A model generated the notes under the pieces. That model made no database searches and was not told the DNA's origin. It saw only the letters and a program-made list of their open reading frames with translations. A program made the position numbers and the translations under genes. A stretch of 64,000 bases of DNA from Pseudomonas sp. PD9R (lineage in GTDB: Bacteria; Pseudomonadota; Gammaproteobacteria; Pseudomonadales; Pseudomonadaceae): positions 389,400 through 453,399 of the forward strand of contig NZ_JAHTMR010000001.1 of NCBI RefSeq assembly GCF_019200975.1, read 5' to 3'. Positions within the stretch are counted from its first letter, which is position 1. The number at the start of each line of letters is the position of its first letter. This document shows, one piece after another, positions 35,621-43,433 of this stretch.

Positions 35621-36166
35621 ATGCGCGCCCTGACGCTCGACTTTCAGCCGCGCCGTCGCTCAAGCCCCCTGGGTTGGAGCCTGCTGGCCGGTGGCGTGGT
35701 GCTGGCGCTGACCTGCATCGTCATTCAACAACACCTCAGCGTGGAGGCCGAGCAACAACAAGGTCACCTGCAAACCACCCAACGCGTACTCACCGGTGAC
35801 ACCGGCAGCAAGGTCAGCCTGACCCCGGCGCAAATCCGCGAGCAGGCGCAGAACCTGGCCGAGATGCGCAAGGTCTCGCAGCAATTGCGCCGCCCTTGGG
35901 AGCGCCTGTTCGCCACGCTCGAAGCGATGCCTCGCGACAACATTGCCTTGCTGACCCTGACCCCGGACGCCCGCAAAGGGCAAGTGCGGATCAGCGCCGA
36001 AGCGCGCGACCTGGACGCCATGCTCGACTTCCACCGCCGCCTTGAAGCCAGCGACGAACTGTCCGATGTGTCGCTGCTCAGCCACGAAATCGTCGCCAAC
36101 GTGCCGGAACACCCGGTGCAATTCAACCTGTCGGCTACCTGGGAGATTGGCGATGCAAATCCCTAG
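35621..36166 (+). CDS. PilN/GspL-C-like bitopic platform protein
   Basis: The 181-residue protein has one N-terminal membrane helix (LGWSLLAGGVVLALTCIVI), a coiled-coil region and a ferredoxin-like periplasmic domain (about 95-170), the layout of PilN. It overlaps the next gene by 14 bases. The split PilM/PilN/PilO/PilP-like organisation instead of standard GspL/GspM/GspC marks this as an atypical T2SS, nearer to MSHA/type IV pilus systems. Confidence 0.7.
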   Translation: MRALTLDFQPRRRSSPLGWSLLAGGVVLALTCIVIQQHLSVEAEQQQGHLQTTQRVLTGDTGSKVSLTPAQIREQAQNLAEMRKVSQQLRRPWERLFATLEAMPRDNIALLTLTPDARKGQVRISAEARDLDAMLDFHRRLEASDELSDVSLLSHEIVANVPEHPVQFNLSATWEIGDANP

Positions 36167-36701
36167 ATTGATCGTCCACGAATACCTGCAAAGCCTGGGC
36201 GTGCCTGGCCTGGCAGGGCTGGCGATGCTGGTGCTGGCGCTGACCTGGGGCCTGGCCGGTTTGTTGCCGGACTGGCAGTCACTGCAACAACTCAGCCAGC
36301 AGACGCGCGAAGCCAGCGAGTACCTGGCCAAGGTCGAAGACGGCACGGTGGCCGCACCGGTGGTGCCGCAACGTCAACTCGATGATTTTCGCAGCAAGTT
36401 GCCATCGCAACCGCAGGCCACCGTCGCCATCGACAAGATTTACGCGCTGGCCGCCCAGGAACGCATCACGCTGAGTCGGGGTGAATATTCGCTGGGCATC
36501 GATCCGAAGACCCACCTGGCGCGCTACCAGATTCTGCTTCCAGTGCGCGGCAGCTACCCGCAGCTGCGGCGTTTCCTGCACGCTTTGCTCGGCCAGTTGC
36601 CGGCGGTGGTGGTGGAGGACGTGGAGTTCCAGCGCAAGAAGATCGCCGACACCGACCTGACCGGGCGGATCCGCATGACCCTTTACCTGTCGAGGTCATG
36701 A
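36153..36701 (+). CDS. PilO/GspM-like bitopic platform protein
   Basis: The 182-residue product starts MQIPRLIVHEYL and has one membrane helix (LAGLAMLVLALTWGLAGLL), a coiled coil (about 45-75) and a ferredoxin-like domain ending RIRMTLYLSRS. This is the fold order of PilO and GspM, which pair with PilN/GspL in the periplasm. It overlaps genes on both sides. Confidence 0.7.
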   Translation: MQIPRLIVHEYLQSLGVPGLAGLAMLVLALTWGLAGLLPDWQSLQQLSQQTREASEYLAKVEDGTVAAPVVPQRQLDDFRSKLPSQPQATVAIDKIYALAAQERITLSRGEYSLGIDPKTHLARYQILLPVRGSYPQLRRFLHALLGQLPAVVVEDVEFQRKKIADTDLTGRIRMTLYLSRS

Positions 36702-37219
36702 TGAATACCAAGCGCGCAATGGGTTGGGTGGCGTTCCTCGGTGTAGCGGCGGCACTGACCTGGCTGCCCGAATACTTCAAACAGGCCAACGACAGTGACC
36801 CTGCGGTTGCCACCGTGGCAACCACCGGTAAAAGCAAAAGCGCAGGCGCGCTGGCGGCCACGCAAGCTTCCGGTACGCCGGTTGCGATCAAAGATCTGAG
36901 CCCGGCCGGCGATCTGTTCGCCGCCCGCAGCTGGAAGGTTGCACCGGCACTCGCCAGCGTCAACGAACAACCCGTCAACGTTACCCCGGTGGTGCAAATC
37001 CCCACTGCGCCGCCTATGCCATTCCAGTTCATTGGCAGGCTGGATGACCGTACTGACCTGCAAGTGTTCTTGCAGAGCGGAGAAAAAATATACGTCGTGC
37101 GCAAAGGGGATGTGATCGACAAAACATGGAAGATCGAGCGGATTTCCGACATGGAATTGAGCCTGGTCTATTTGCCTCTGCATTTGTCCCAGACCTTGTC
37201 TGTGGGGAGCGCGCAATGA
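36698..37219 (+). CDS. GspC/PilP-like periplasmic linker protein
   Basis: The 173-residue protein has an N-terminal membrane helix (AMGWVAFLGVAAALTWL), a low-complexity Ala/Thr/Ser linker, and a small C-terminal beta domain (PFQFIGRLDDRTDLQVFLQSGEKIYVVRKGDVI) like the homology region of GspC/PilP that contacts the secretin. ATGA overlaps link it to the PilO-like gene and to gspD. Confidence 0.78.
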   Translation: MMNTKRAMGWVAFLGVAAALTWLPEYFKQANDSDPAVATVATTGKSKSAGALAATQASGTPVAIKDLSPAGDLFAARSWKVAPALASVNEQPVNVTPVVQIPTAPPMPFQFIGRLDDRTDLQVFLQSGEKIYVVRKGDVIDKTWKIERISDMELSLVYLPLHLSQTLSVGSAQ

Positions 37220-39048
37220 ACAAATCCCGTTTGCTGATGAGCATTTGCCTCTGTGCAGGGCTGGCTGCGTGCAGCTCGGCACAGGTCGCCAAGGATGAAG
37301 CGAATGCCCTGATCGAGTCAGGTCAATACGAGGCAGGGCTGGCACGGATCGAAGAAGGGTTGCGGGAAAACCCGCGTGATACTGATTTGCACATGGCACT
37401 GAACCGCGGCCGTGCCCTGGCGGTGACGACGCTGCTGAGCCAGGGCGACATGGCCCGCACCCAGCGCGATTTCCCGTCGGCACGCCTGGATTACAGCCGG
37501 GTGTTGACCATCGAACCGAACAACCGCCGCGCTCAGGATTCCATTCGCCAGCTCGACTATCTGCACAGCATGGATGAAAAACTCGAACTGGCCCGTGGCG
37601 ATCTGCGTCGTGGCGATATCTACGGTGCCGACCGTCAGGTCAAACAGATTCTCGAACTGGACCCGAACAACCAGGGCGCCCAGGAACTGCAAGGCAATAT
37701 CCGCCTGGTTCAGAGCCGCAACGTGGTGCCATATCCGCAACTGCGGACCCGCCTGGACCGGCCGGTGACGCTCGAATTTCGCGATGCCAACCTGAAAACC
37801 ATTTTCGAAGTGCTGTCCCAGGTCGCCGGTTTGAACTTCATCTTTGACAAGGACCTGCGCCCGGACATGAAAGCCACGATCTTCGTGCGTGACGTGCGCA
37901 TCGAAGACGCCGTGGAACTGCTGCTGCAACAGAACCAGCTGCACCAGAAAGTGGTGAACGAAAACACCTTGCTGATTTACCCGGACTCGCCGCAGAAGCT
38001 CAAGGATTATCAGGAATTGGTGATGCGCACCTTTTACCTGACCAGCATCGATGCCAACACCGCGCTGAACATGATCAAAACCATGCTCAAGACCCGCGAC
38101 GTGTTCGTCGATGAACGCCTCAATACCTTGACCATGCGCGACACCGGCGACGCCATTCGCATGGCGGAAAAGCTCTTGCAATCGCAGGACCAGTCCAACC
38201 CGGAAGTGATACTGGAAGTGGAAGTGATGGAGGTCGCCCGTCAGCGCATTCTTGACCTTGGCCTGCAATGGCCGAACACCTTCGGCGTGGTCAACAGCGA
38301 CGGTTCGGCGGTGACATTGCTGGATCAACTCAAAGGCATCGACTCCAGCCGGATTACGATCTCGCCGTCGCCACAAGCCAAGATCAACGCCCAGGACAAG
38401 GACATCAATACCCTGGCCAGCCCGGTCATTCGGGTCAGCAACCGCGAACAGGCGCGCATCCACATCGGCCAGCGGGTGCCGATCATCAGCGCCACCTCGG
38501 TGCCTTCGACCCAGGGACCGGTGATCACCGAAAGCGTGACTTACCTCGATGTCGGTCTGAAACTGGAAGTGCAGCCGACCGTGCACCTGAACAACGAAGT
38601 GGCGATCAAGGTCGCGCTGGAAGTCAGTAATGCCACGCCGCTGGAGCCGACCCGCCAGGGCACGATTCCGGTCCAGGTCGATACCCGAAACGCTCAGACC
38701 ACGTTGCGCCTGCATGATGGCGAAACCCAGATCCTCGCCGGGCTGGTGCGTAACGACCACGGCAGCACCGGCAACAAGATTCCCGGTCTTGGTGACATTC
38801 CCGGCATCGGCCGTCTGTTCGGCAGTAACAGGGACGACGTCATCAAATCCGAGCTGGTGCTGTCGATCACGCCGCGGATCGTGCGCAACCTGCCGTACCA
38901 GAGCCCGTCGGACATGGAGTTCACGACCGGTACCGAAACCAGCATGCACATTCAGGCGCCGGATCGTTCAATGGGCGCGTCGACGGTTCAGGCGGCTGAG
39001 CCCATCAGCGCTCCGATTGCCACCACCGTCACCATCGAGAAACCTTGA
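37216..39048 (+). CDS. gspD: T2SS outer-membrane secretin GspD (lipoprotein)
   Basis: The 610-residue protein has a lipobox (LAACSS, Cys19), an N-terminal TPR-like region (about 30-170: IESGQYEAGLARIEEGLREN, and similar), STN/secretin-N domains (about 180-380: VTLEFRDANLKTIFEVLSQVAG) and the secretin barrel domain (about 400-585: VPIISATSVPSTQGPVITESVTYLDVGLKLEVQP, GLGDIPGIGRLFGS, ELVLSITPRIV). The TPR-secretin layout is that of MSHA MshL-like and other atypical secretins. It forms the outer-membrane channel for the oxidases if they are T2SS clients. Confidence 0.93.
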   Translation: MNKSRLLMSICLCAGLAACSSAQVAKDEANALIESGQYEAGLARIEEGLRENPRDTDLHMALNRGRALAVTTLLSQGDMARTQRDFPSARLDYSRVLTIEPNNRRAQDSIRQLDYLHSMDEKLELARGDLRRGDIYGADRQVKQILELDPNNQGAQELQGNIRLVQSRNVVPYPQLRTRLDRPVTLEFRDANLKTIFEVLSQVAGLNFIFDKDLRPDMKATIFVRDVRIEDAVELLLQQNQLHQKVVNENTLLIYPDSPQKLKDYQELVMRTFYLTSIDANTALNMIKTMLKTRDVFVDERLNTLTMRDTGDAIRMAEKLLQSQDQSNPEVILEVEVMEVARQRILDLGLQWPNTFGVVNSDGSAVTLLDQLKGIDSSRITISPSPQAKINAQDKDINTLASPVIRVSNREQARIHIGQRVPIISATSVPSTQGPVITESVTYLDVGLKLEVQPTVHLNNEVAIKVALEVSNATPLEPTRQGTIPVQVDTRNAQTTLRLHDGETQILAGLVRNDHGSTGNKIPGLGDIPGIGRLFGSNRDDVIKSELVLSITPRIVRNLPYQSPSDMEFTTGTETSMHIQAPDRSMGASTVQAAEPISAPIATTVTIEKP

Positions 39049-39050
39049 TC

Positions 39051-39524
39051 ATGAACGCCTCGCAACGTGGGTTCACCTTGATCGAAGTCGTGGTGACGCT
39101 GGCCCTGGTCGGCCTGTTGGCGGGCCTGGCCGCGCCGCTGACCGAGACCGTGGTGCGCCGGGGCAAAGAGCAGGAGATGCGCACGGCGCTGTACCAGATT
39201 CGCGATGCCATCGACGCCTACAAACGTGCTTTCGACGCCGGTTACATCGAGAAATCACTCGACAGCAGTGGCTACCCGCCGAACCTGAAAGTGTTGGTCG
39301 ATGGCGTGCGTGATGTGCGCAGCGCCAAGGGGGCCAAGTTCTATTTCCTGCGGCGCGTGCCCCACGACCCGCTGGCCCCGGTCAAGCGTGACGACGACGG
39401 TGGCTGGGGCTTGCGCTCTTATGACAGTACGGCTCAAAACCCGCGCGATGGCGAAGACGTCTTTGACGTTTACTCCAAGGCCCGGGGCAAGGGTCTCAAC
39501 GGCATCGCCTACCGGGAGTGGTGA
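39051..39524 (+). CDS. T2SS pseudopilin (first of three in the operon)
   Basis: A 157-residue protein with a minimal leader and prepilin site RG|FTLIEVVVTLALVGLLAG, E at +5. A GspG/GspH-like globular part follows (TALYQIRDAIDAYKRAFDAG and RRVPHDPLAP, ending GLNGIAYREW). ATG 51 bases into the window's 39,000 line is preferred because the earlier in-frame codon is inside gspD. Confidence 0.87.
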   Translation: MNASQRGFTLIEVVVTLALVGLLAGLAAPLTETVVRRGKEQEMRTALYQIRDAIDAYKRAFDAGYIEKSLDSSGYPPNLKVLVDGVRDVRSAKGAKFYFLRRVPHDPLAPVKRDDDGGWGLRSYDSTAQNPRDGEDVFDVYSKARGKGLNGIAYREW

Positions 39525-39528
39525 ATCT

Positions 39529-39903
39529 ATGCGCCGGGAAAAGGGCTTTACCCTGCTTGAACTGATGGTGGTCATGGCAATCATTGCGACGCTGATGACC
39601 ATCGCCTTGCCGCGCTATTTCAACAGCCTCGAAGCCTCGAAAGAGACCACCCTGCGCCAGAGCCTGTCGGCGATGCGCGAAGCGCTGGATCACTATTACG
39701 GCGATACCGGGCGTTATCCCGATTCCATTGAACAAATGGTTGAGCAGCGTTACCTGCGCAACCAGCCGACAGACCCGATCAGCGAACGCAAGGACGCCTG
39801 GGTCCTGGTCGCGCCGCCTGATGGCGTGCAGGGCGGGGTTGCCGATATCAAGAGCGGTGCCACAGGGAGGGCGCGTGATGGCAGCCTTTATTCCGAGTGG
39901 TAA
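39529..39903 (+). CDS. T2SS pseudopilin (second of three)
   Basis: The 124-residue product begins MRREKG|FTLLELMVVMAIIATLM, a very short leader with E at +5, and then a GspG-like helix (LRQSLSAMREALDHYYGDTGRYPDS). It is the shortest pseudopilin here. The next gene starts inside its 3' end. Confidence 0.87.
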   Translation: MRREKGFTLLELMVVMAIIATLMTIALPRYFNSLEASKETTLRQSLSAMREALDHYYGDTGRYPDSIEQMVEQRYLRNQPTDPISERKDAWVLVAPPDGVQGGVADIKSGATGRARDGSLYSEW

Positions 39904-40417
39904 ACCTGCTTCGCAGGGCGGCTTCACCTACCTGGGTGTGCTGTTCCTGATCATGGTGATGGGCATGGGCCTGGCCAGTGCCGGCGAATTATGGGCCACC
40001 GCCTCGCGCCGTGATCGCGAGCGCCAACTGCTGTGGGTTGGCACCCAATACGCCCAGGCATTGCGCAGCTATTACCGCAGTTCGCCAGGCTTGGCCCAGT
40101 ACCCGAAAGAACTCGCCGATCTGTTGCAGGACGAGCGTTTCCCTAACCCGAAGCACCACTTGCGGCAGTTGTACCCGGACCCGATTGGTGGCGGCGAATG
40201 GACCTTGATGCGCGGTTTCGACGGGCGCATCAGTGGCATCAACAGTCCCTCCACCGAGAAGCCTCTGAAACAGGCGGACTTTCCCAGTCAGTGGTCGGAT
40301 TTCAATGGTATGGCCAGCTACAAGGACTGGCAGTTTGTCGCGGAGAAGGCCTTCCTCGACGGCACCTCGGGCCCGGCGAAAGGCCAGAGCAAAGCCCCTC
40401 AGGCGTTGCAGCCATGA
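39878..40417 (+). CDS. T2SS pseudopilin-like protein (third), coupled to csgE
   Basis: The 179-residue protein starts MAAFIPSGKPASQGG|FTYLGVLFLIMVMGM with AGGGAGG seven bases before the ATG. It keeps the G|F cleavage site but has Y-L-G instead of the usual L-x-E, so the conserved E5 is missing, as in GspK-like tip pseudopilins. Its stop overlaps the csgE start (ATGA), directly tying the secretion operon to curli export. Confidence 0.75.
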   Translation: MAAFIPSGKPASQGGFTYLGVLFLIMVMGMGLASAGELWATASRRDRERQLLWVGTQYAQALRSYYRSSPGLAQYPKELADLLQDERFPNPKHHLRQLYPDPIGGGEWTLMRGFDGRISGINSPSTEKPLKQADFPSQWSDFNGMASYKDWQFVAEKAFLDGTSGPAKGQSKAPQALQP

Positions 40418-40803
40418 ACCGGTTCTGCGTGGCGTTGATCCTGGTGTTGACCACCTCCATGGCCTCGGCCGGCGAAGAGGACGAGATGCTGGGCTTCATC
40501 ATCGACGACACGATTTCGCACATTGGCCACGACTTCTATTACTCGTTCAGTGAACGCCTGCGGGCCACCAGCCCGATGGATTTCAACCTGGTGGTACGCG
40601 AACGACCTTCGGCTCGCTGGGGCAGCCTGGTGACGGTGGAATATCAACAGCGTTTGGTTTATCGGCGTTTCCTGCCGCCGAATACCGTGGAACTCAAGGA
40701 CGAGGCCTATAACGCCGCCGACGAGGTACGCGGGCAGATTGTCCAGCGCAAGCTGGAAGCCTTGTTGCAGGACACCACGGACCTTGAGAGGGACGAATTA
40801 TGA
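40414..40803 (+). CDS. csgE: Curli assembly protein CsgE
   Basis: The 129-residue protein has a signal peptide (MNRFCVALILVLTTSMASA) and the CsgE core: LGFIIDDTISHIGHDFYYSFSERL, NLVVRERPSARWGSLVTVEYQQRLVYRRFLPP and a C-terminal VRGQIVQRKLEALL. CsgE caps the CsgG pore and guides curlin subunits into it. It overlaps both neighbours by ATGA. Confidence 0.92.
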   Translation: MNRFCVALILVLTTSMASAGEEDEMLGFIIDDTISHIGHDFYYSFSERLRATSPMDFNLVVRERPSARWGSLVTVEYQQRLVYRRFLPPNTVELKDEAYNAADEVRGQIVQRKLEALLQDTTDLERDEL

Positions 40804-41219
40804 ATAAGAAAACTGTCTCGCGGCACCTTGGGCTCTGGTTGCTCGGGCTGGGAAGTTGCGCCCTGGTCCAGGCTACGGAACTGGTCTACACGCCTATCAA
40901 CCCATCGTTTGGCGGCAACCCGTTGAATGGCACCTGGCTGCTCAACAATGCCCAGGCGCAAAACGATTTCGACGACCCTGACTTGAAGGATCGCACCGCC
41001 GTGGCCGGGACTTCGGCCCTGGAGCGCTTTACCAGTCAGTTGCAATCGCGATTGCTAGGGCAATTGCTCGACAACATTTCCACCGGCAACACCGGGAGCC
41101 TTTCTACCGACGCTTTCATCGTCAACGTCGTCGACGATTCAGGGCAACTGACGATTCAGGTGACCGACCGAGCGACCGGCGAACTTTCGGAAATCAAGGT
41201 GAACGGCCTGGCCCCTTGA
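40800..41219 (+). CDS. csgF: Curli assembly protein CsgF
   Basis: The 139-residue product has a leader ending VQA and the CsgF pattern ELVYTPINPSFGGNPLNGTWLLNNAQAQN, the segment that plugs the CsgG channel at the outer face. The tail is beta-rich (FIVNVVDDSGQLTIQVTDRATGE). CsgF anchors the CsgB nucleator at the cell surface. Its start overlaps the csgE stop. Confidence 0.93.
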   Translation: MNKKTVSRHLGLWLLGLGSCALVQATELVYTPINPSFGGNPLNGTWLLNNAQAQNDFDDPDLKDRTAVAGTSALERFTSQLQSRLLGQLLDNISTGNTGSLSTDAFIVNVVDDSGQLTIQVTDRATGELSEIKVNGLAP

Positions 41220-41250
41220 AGGGGATTTGGGTTGATGGGGAGTGATGGAC

Positions 41251-42126
41251 ATGAAAAAAATAATCTTGCTAGGGATGCTGTTGGCGGCATTACAAGGGTG
41301 CAGTCTGCGCGAGCCGATGCCGGCCGAGCAGGACAGCAAAACCCCGACCCTGACCCCCAGGGCCTCTACCTATTACGACTTGTTGAACATGCCACGGCCC
41401 AAGGGCCGATTGATGGCGGTGGTGTATGGCTTCCGCGATCAGACCGGGCAGTACAAACCGACGCCGGCCAGTTCCTTTTCCACCAGCGTGACCCAAGGCG
41501 CGGCGAGTATGCTGATGGACGCCTTGCAGGCCAGTGGCTGGTTCGTGGTGCTGGAGCGTGAAGGGCTGCAGAACCTGCTGACCGAACGCAAAATCATCCG
41601 TGCCTCGCAAAAGAAACCGAACACGCCGGTGAACATTCAGGCTGAACTGCCACCGCTGCAAGCGGCGAACATGATGCTTGAGGGCGGGATCATCGCTTAC
41701 GACACCAACGTGCGCAGCGGCGGGGAAGGGGCGCGCTACCTGGGCATCGACATTTCCCGGGAATACCGCGTGGATCAGGTTACGGTGAATTTGCGCGCAG
41801 TCGATGTGCGTAGCGGGCAGGTGCTGTCCAATGTCATGACCAGCAAGACCATCTATTCCGTGGCCCGCAGTGCTGGTGTGTTCAAGTTCATCGAGTTCAA
41901 GAAGTTGCTGGAGGCCGAGGTCGGCTACACCACCAACGAACCGGCGCAACTGTGTGTGTTGTCGGCGATCGAGGCGGCGGTGGGGCATATGCTGGCGCAG
42001 GGGATCGAGCGGCATTTGTGGCAGGTGGCCGGGGATAATTCGCCAGCGAGCAATGACACGCTGGATCGTTATCTGACGCAGAACAAGGTGGACCCTGAGG
42101 GTGGGGGTGAGGGTGAGGGTGAGTGA
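41251..42126 (+). CDS. csgG: Curli outer-membrane export lipoprotein CsgG
   Basis: The 291-residue lipoprotein starts MKKIILLGMLLAALQGC (lipobox LQGC, Cys17) at ATG 41251, eight bases after GGGGAG; ATG 41245 and GTG 41242 are less well placed. It follows CsgG throughout: MAVVYGFRDQTGQYKP, SVTQGAASMLMDALQASGWFVVLEREGLQNLLTERKI, GGIIAYDTNVRSGG, YRVDQVTVNLRAVDVRSGQVL. It forms the nonameric pore for curlin. It is the last gene of the T2SS/csgEFG operon and ends in an unusual Gly-Glu repeat (EGGGEGEGE). Confidence 0.95.
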   Translation: MKKIILLGMLLAALQGCSLREPMPAEQDSKTPTLTPRASTYYDLLNMPRPKGRLMAVVYGFRDQTGQYKPTPASSFSTSVTQGAASMLMDALQASGWFVVLEREGLQNLLTERKIIRASQKKPNTPVNIQAELPPLQAANMMLEGGIIAYDTNVRSGGEGARYLGIDISREYRVDQVTVNLRAVDVRSGQVLSNVMTSKTIYSVARSAGVFKFIEFKKLLEAEVGYTTNEPAQLCVLSAIEAAVGHMLAQGIERHLWQVAGDNSPASNDTLDRYLTQNKVDPEGGGEGEGE

Positions 42127-42470
42127 ACCGAGGCGGCCTTCGGGCCGACCTGGTTCTTGGTTTTTTGAGTACATATCCGTTTCTGCGGTAAGGGCGGCTG
42201 GCGGTTTCGCCCTTACGGCGACTCACTTTTTTTTCAAACGCCAAAAAAAAGTAAGCAAAAAAAGGCTCGCCCCTTGCGTCCGGCCCCTCGCTGAGGCTCG
42301 GCGTTCCTTCGCTGCGGTATCCATCCGGGGACACTGCCCTCCGGTCGGCTTCGCTTCGACCTACATGCAGCGTGTTCGACTGCGTCGAACGGCGCTTTGC
42401 GCCACTCCCCGGATGAACACCTCCACTCAGCCTCCCGAGGGGGCGGGTGAATCAAGATCAAGAGCTGAAG
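42127..42470. repeat. Non-coding stretch resembling a dispersed Pseudomonas repeat
   Basis: The stretch contains GGTAAGGGCGGCTGGCGG paired with a later CCCTTAC, then TTTTTTTTC/AAAAAAAAGTAAGCAAAAAAAG runs and several short palindromes (CATCCGGGG/CCCCGGATG). I recall similar blocks between genes of many fluorescent pseudomonads, which is why it is called a repeat. The open frame through it (42101-43261) is codon-poor and not credited as a gene. Confidence 0.5.
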
Positions 42471-42522
42471 GCGAGCTAACGCTCGGCCTGATGAGTGGTG
42501 AGAAGCAAAAACGGTTCGCCCC

Positions 42523-42607
42523 AGTAGGAGCTGCCGAAGGCTGCGATCTTTTGACTTTGTTTTTGAAGGGCAAGATCAAAAGATCGCAGCCTTCGGCAGC
42601 TCCTACA
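42523..42607. repeat. REP pair
   Basis: Inverted arms GTAGGAGCTGCCGAAGGCTGCGATCTTTTGA and complement around an 18-base spacer. Confidence 0.85.
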
Positions 42608-42719
42608 GAAAGAGCTGACATCCTTGGCATTTTTGGTGGGTTTTCCTACAGGTTTTTAAGGTTGTCCGTCGGAAGCTCAAAGTCTAGCCTCCGGACGTCG
42701 CTGCCAATTCAGCGACCGG

Positions 42720-42860
42720 GGCTGGAATCCCGATGTATAAACGGCGCAATAGCGCCCTTCATAACGTATGCTGCGCTCGCTTTGCGTGCACTCCGTTATG
42801 GCGGCTGTGCGCGGGAGACCTTCGGGTCTACCGGGCTCGTTTATCCCGGGAATTCCAGCC
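42720..42860 (+). other. Large imperfect inverted repeat, possible structured RNA leader
   Basis: GGCTGGAATCCCG plus TATAAACG at 42720-42743 can pair with CGTTTAT plus CCCGGGAATTCCAGCC at 42838-42860. Inside, CATAACG (about 42760) can pair with CGTTATG (about 42794), and AGACC-TTCG-GGTCT forms a small stem at about 42817-42830. The nested arrangement ends 70 bases before the ATG of the DUF6124-like gene. It could be a leader RNA or a mobile repeat. Confidence 0.5.
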
Positions 42861-42931
42861 TGCGTACAGCTGCCACCCATTCGGCTGGAATCGAATGCTG
42901 CGGCTTCAAACCCTATAGACGGAGTTTCACC

Positions 42932-43261
42932 ATGGCGAAATCAACCCCCACTCCCCCCGATTCAGATACCGAAAGCAACACCACCAACCGCGCCTCCAAC
43001 CTCCACCTGAAACCCGCCATCCTCAAATCCTGCATCCCCCACAAACCCAGCACAATATTCTTCATCGCCCCGGACATAGACACCGAGAGCCTACTGGCCC
43101 ACGCCTGTGAATCCCTGGCATCCGCGAGCATCATGGCGACTGACTTCGCAACGTTTGTGGACGGGCCGCAACGCAGTATGTTGTTGGGCATCCAGCAGGT
43201 CATCATGCTGGCCGACCTGGCAGTAAACCGGGCGCTGGATAACCTCGACCCGCAAGGCTGA
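42932..43261 (+). CDS. Small DUF6124-like protein
   Basis: The 109-residue product (MAKSTPTPPDSDTESN...) has a disordered Pro/Ser/Thr N-terminus, then IFFIAPDIDTESLLAHACESLASASIMATDFA and a helical end with VIMLADLAVNRALDNL. This matches the small DUF6124 family abundant in Pseudomonas, with no assigned function. GACGGAG lies eight bases before the ATG. It sits between the two convergent curli operons but shows no evident tie to them. Confidence 0.78.
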   Translation: MAKSTPTPPDSDTESNTTNRASNLHLKPAILKSCIPHKPSTIFFIAPDIDTESLLAHACESLASASIMATDFATFVDGPQRSMLLGIQQVIMLADLAVNRALDNLDPQG

Positions 43262-43271
43262 CCACCGCCCT

Positions 43272-43365
43272 GAGCTGCCGAAGGCTCGGGCCGCGTTCGG
43301 ACGATCTTTTGATCTTGCTCTTCAAAAACAAAGTCAAAAGATCGCAGCCTTCGGCAGCTCCTACA
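43272..43365. repeat. REP pair with altered left arm
   Basis: The right arm is the usual GATCGCAGCCTTCGGCAGCTCCTACAG. The left arm reads GAGCTGCCGAAGGCTCGGGCC...GACGATCTTTTGATC, with an extra 14-15 bases. It separates the DUF6124-like gene from csgA. Confidence 0.75.
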
Positions 43366-43384
43366 GGGGGCATATGCAAGCTAT

Positions 43385-43423
43385 AAAAAAACCGCGACCC
43401 TCCCTCAAGGATCGCGGTTTTTT
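43385..43423. terminator. Bidirectional rho-independent terminator after csgA
   Basis: AAAAAACCGCGA and TCGCGGTTTTTTT form a GC stem flanked by A and T runs, 11 bases from the csgA stop. It suits termination of the minus-strand csgBA operon and of plus-strand transcripts. Confidence 0.88.
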
Positions 43424-43433
43424 TGCAGCGCGA

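Noticed and set aside
42101..43261. 386-codon plus-strand open frame running from csgG's end through the REP into the DUF6124-like gene
   Set aside because: Most of it crosses repeats and palindromes with no coding character; only the last 109 codons from ATG 42932 have a ribosome site and family resemblance.
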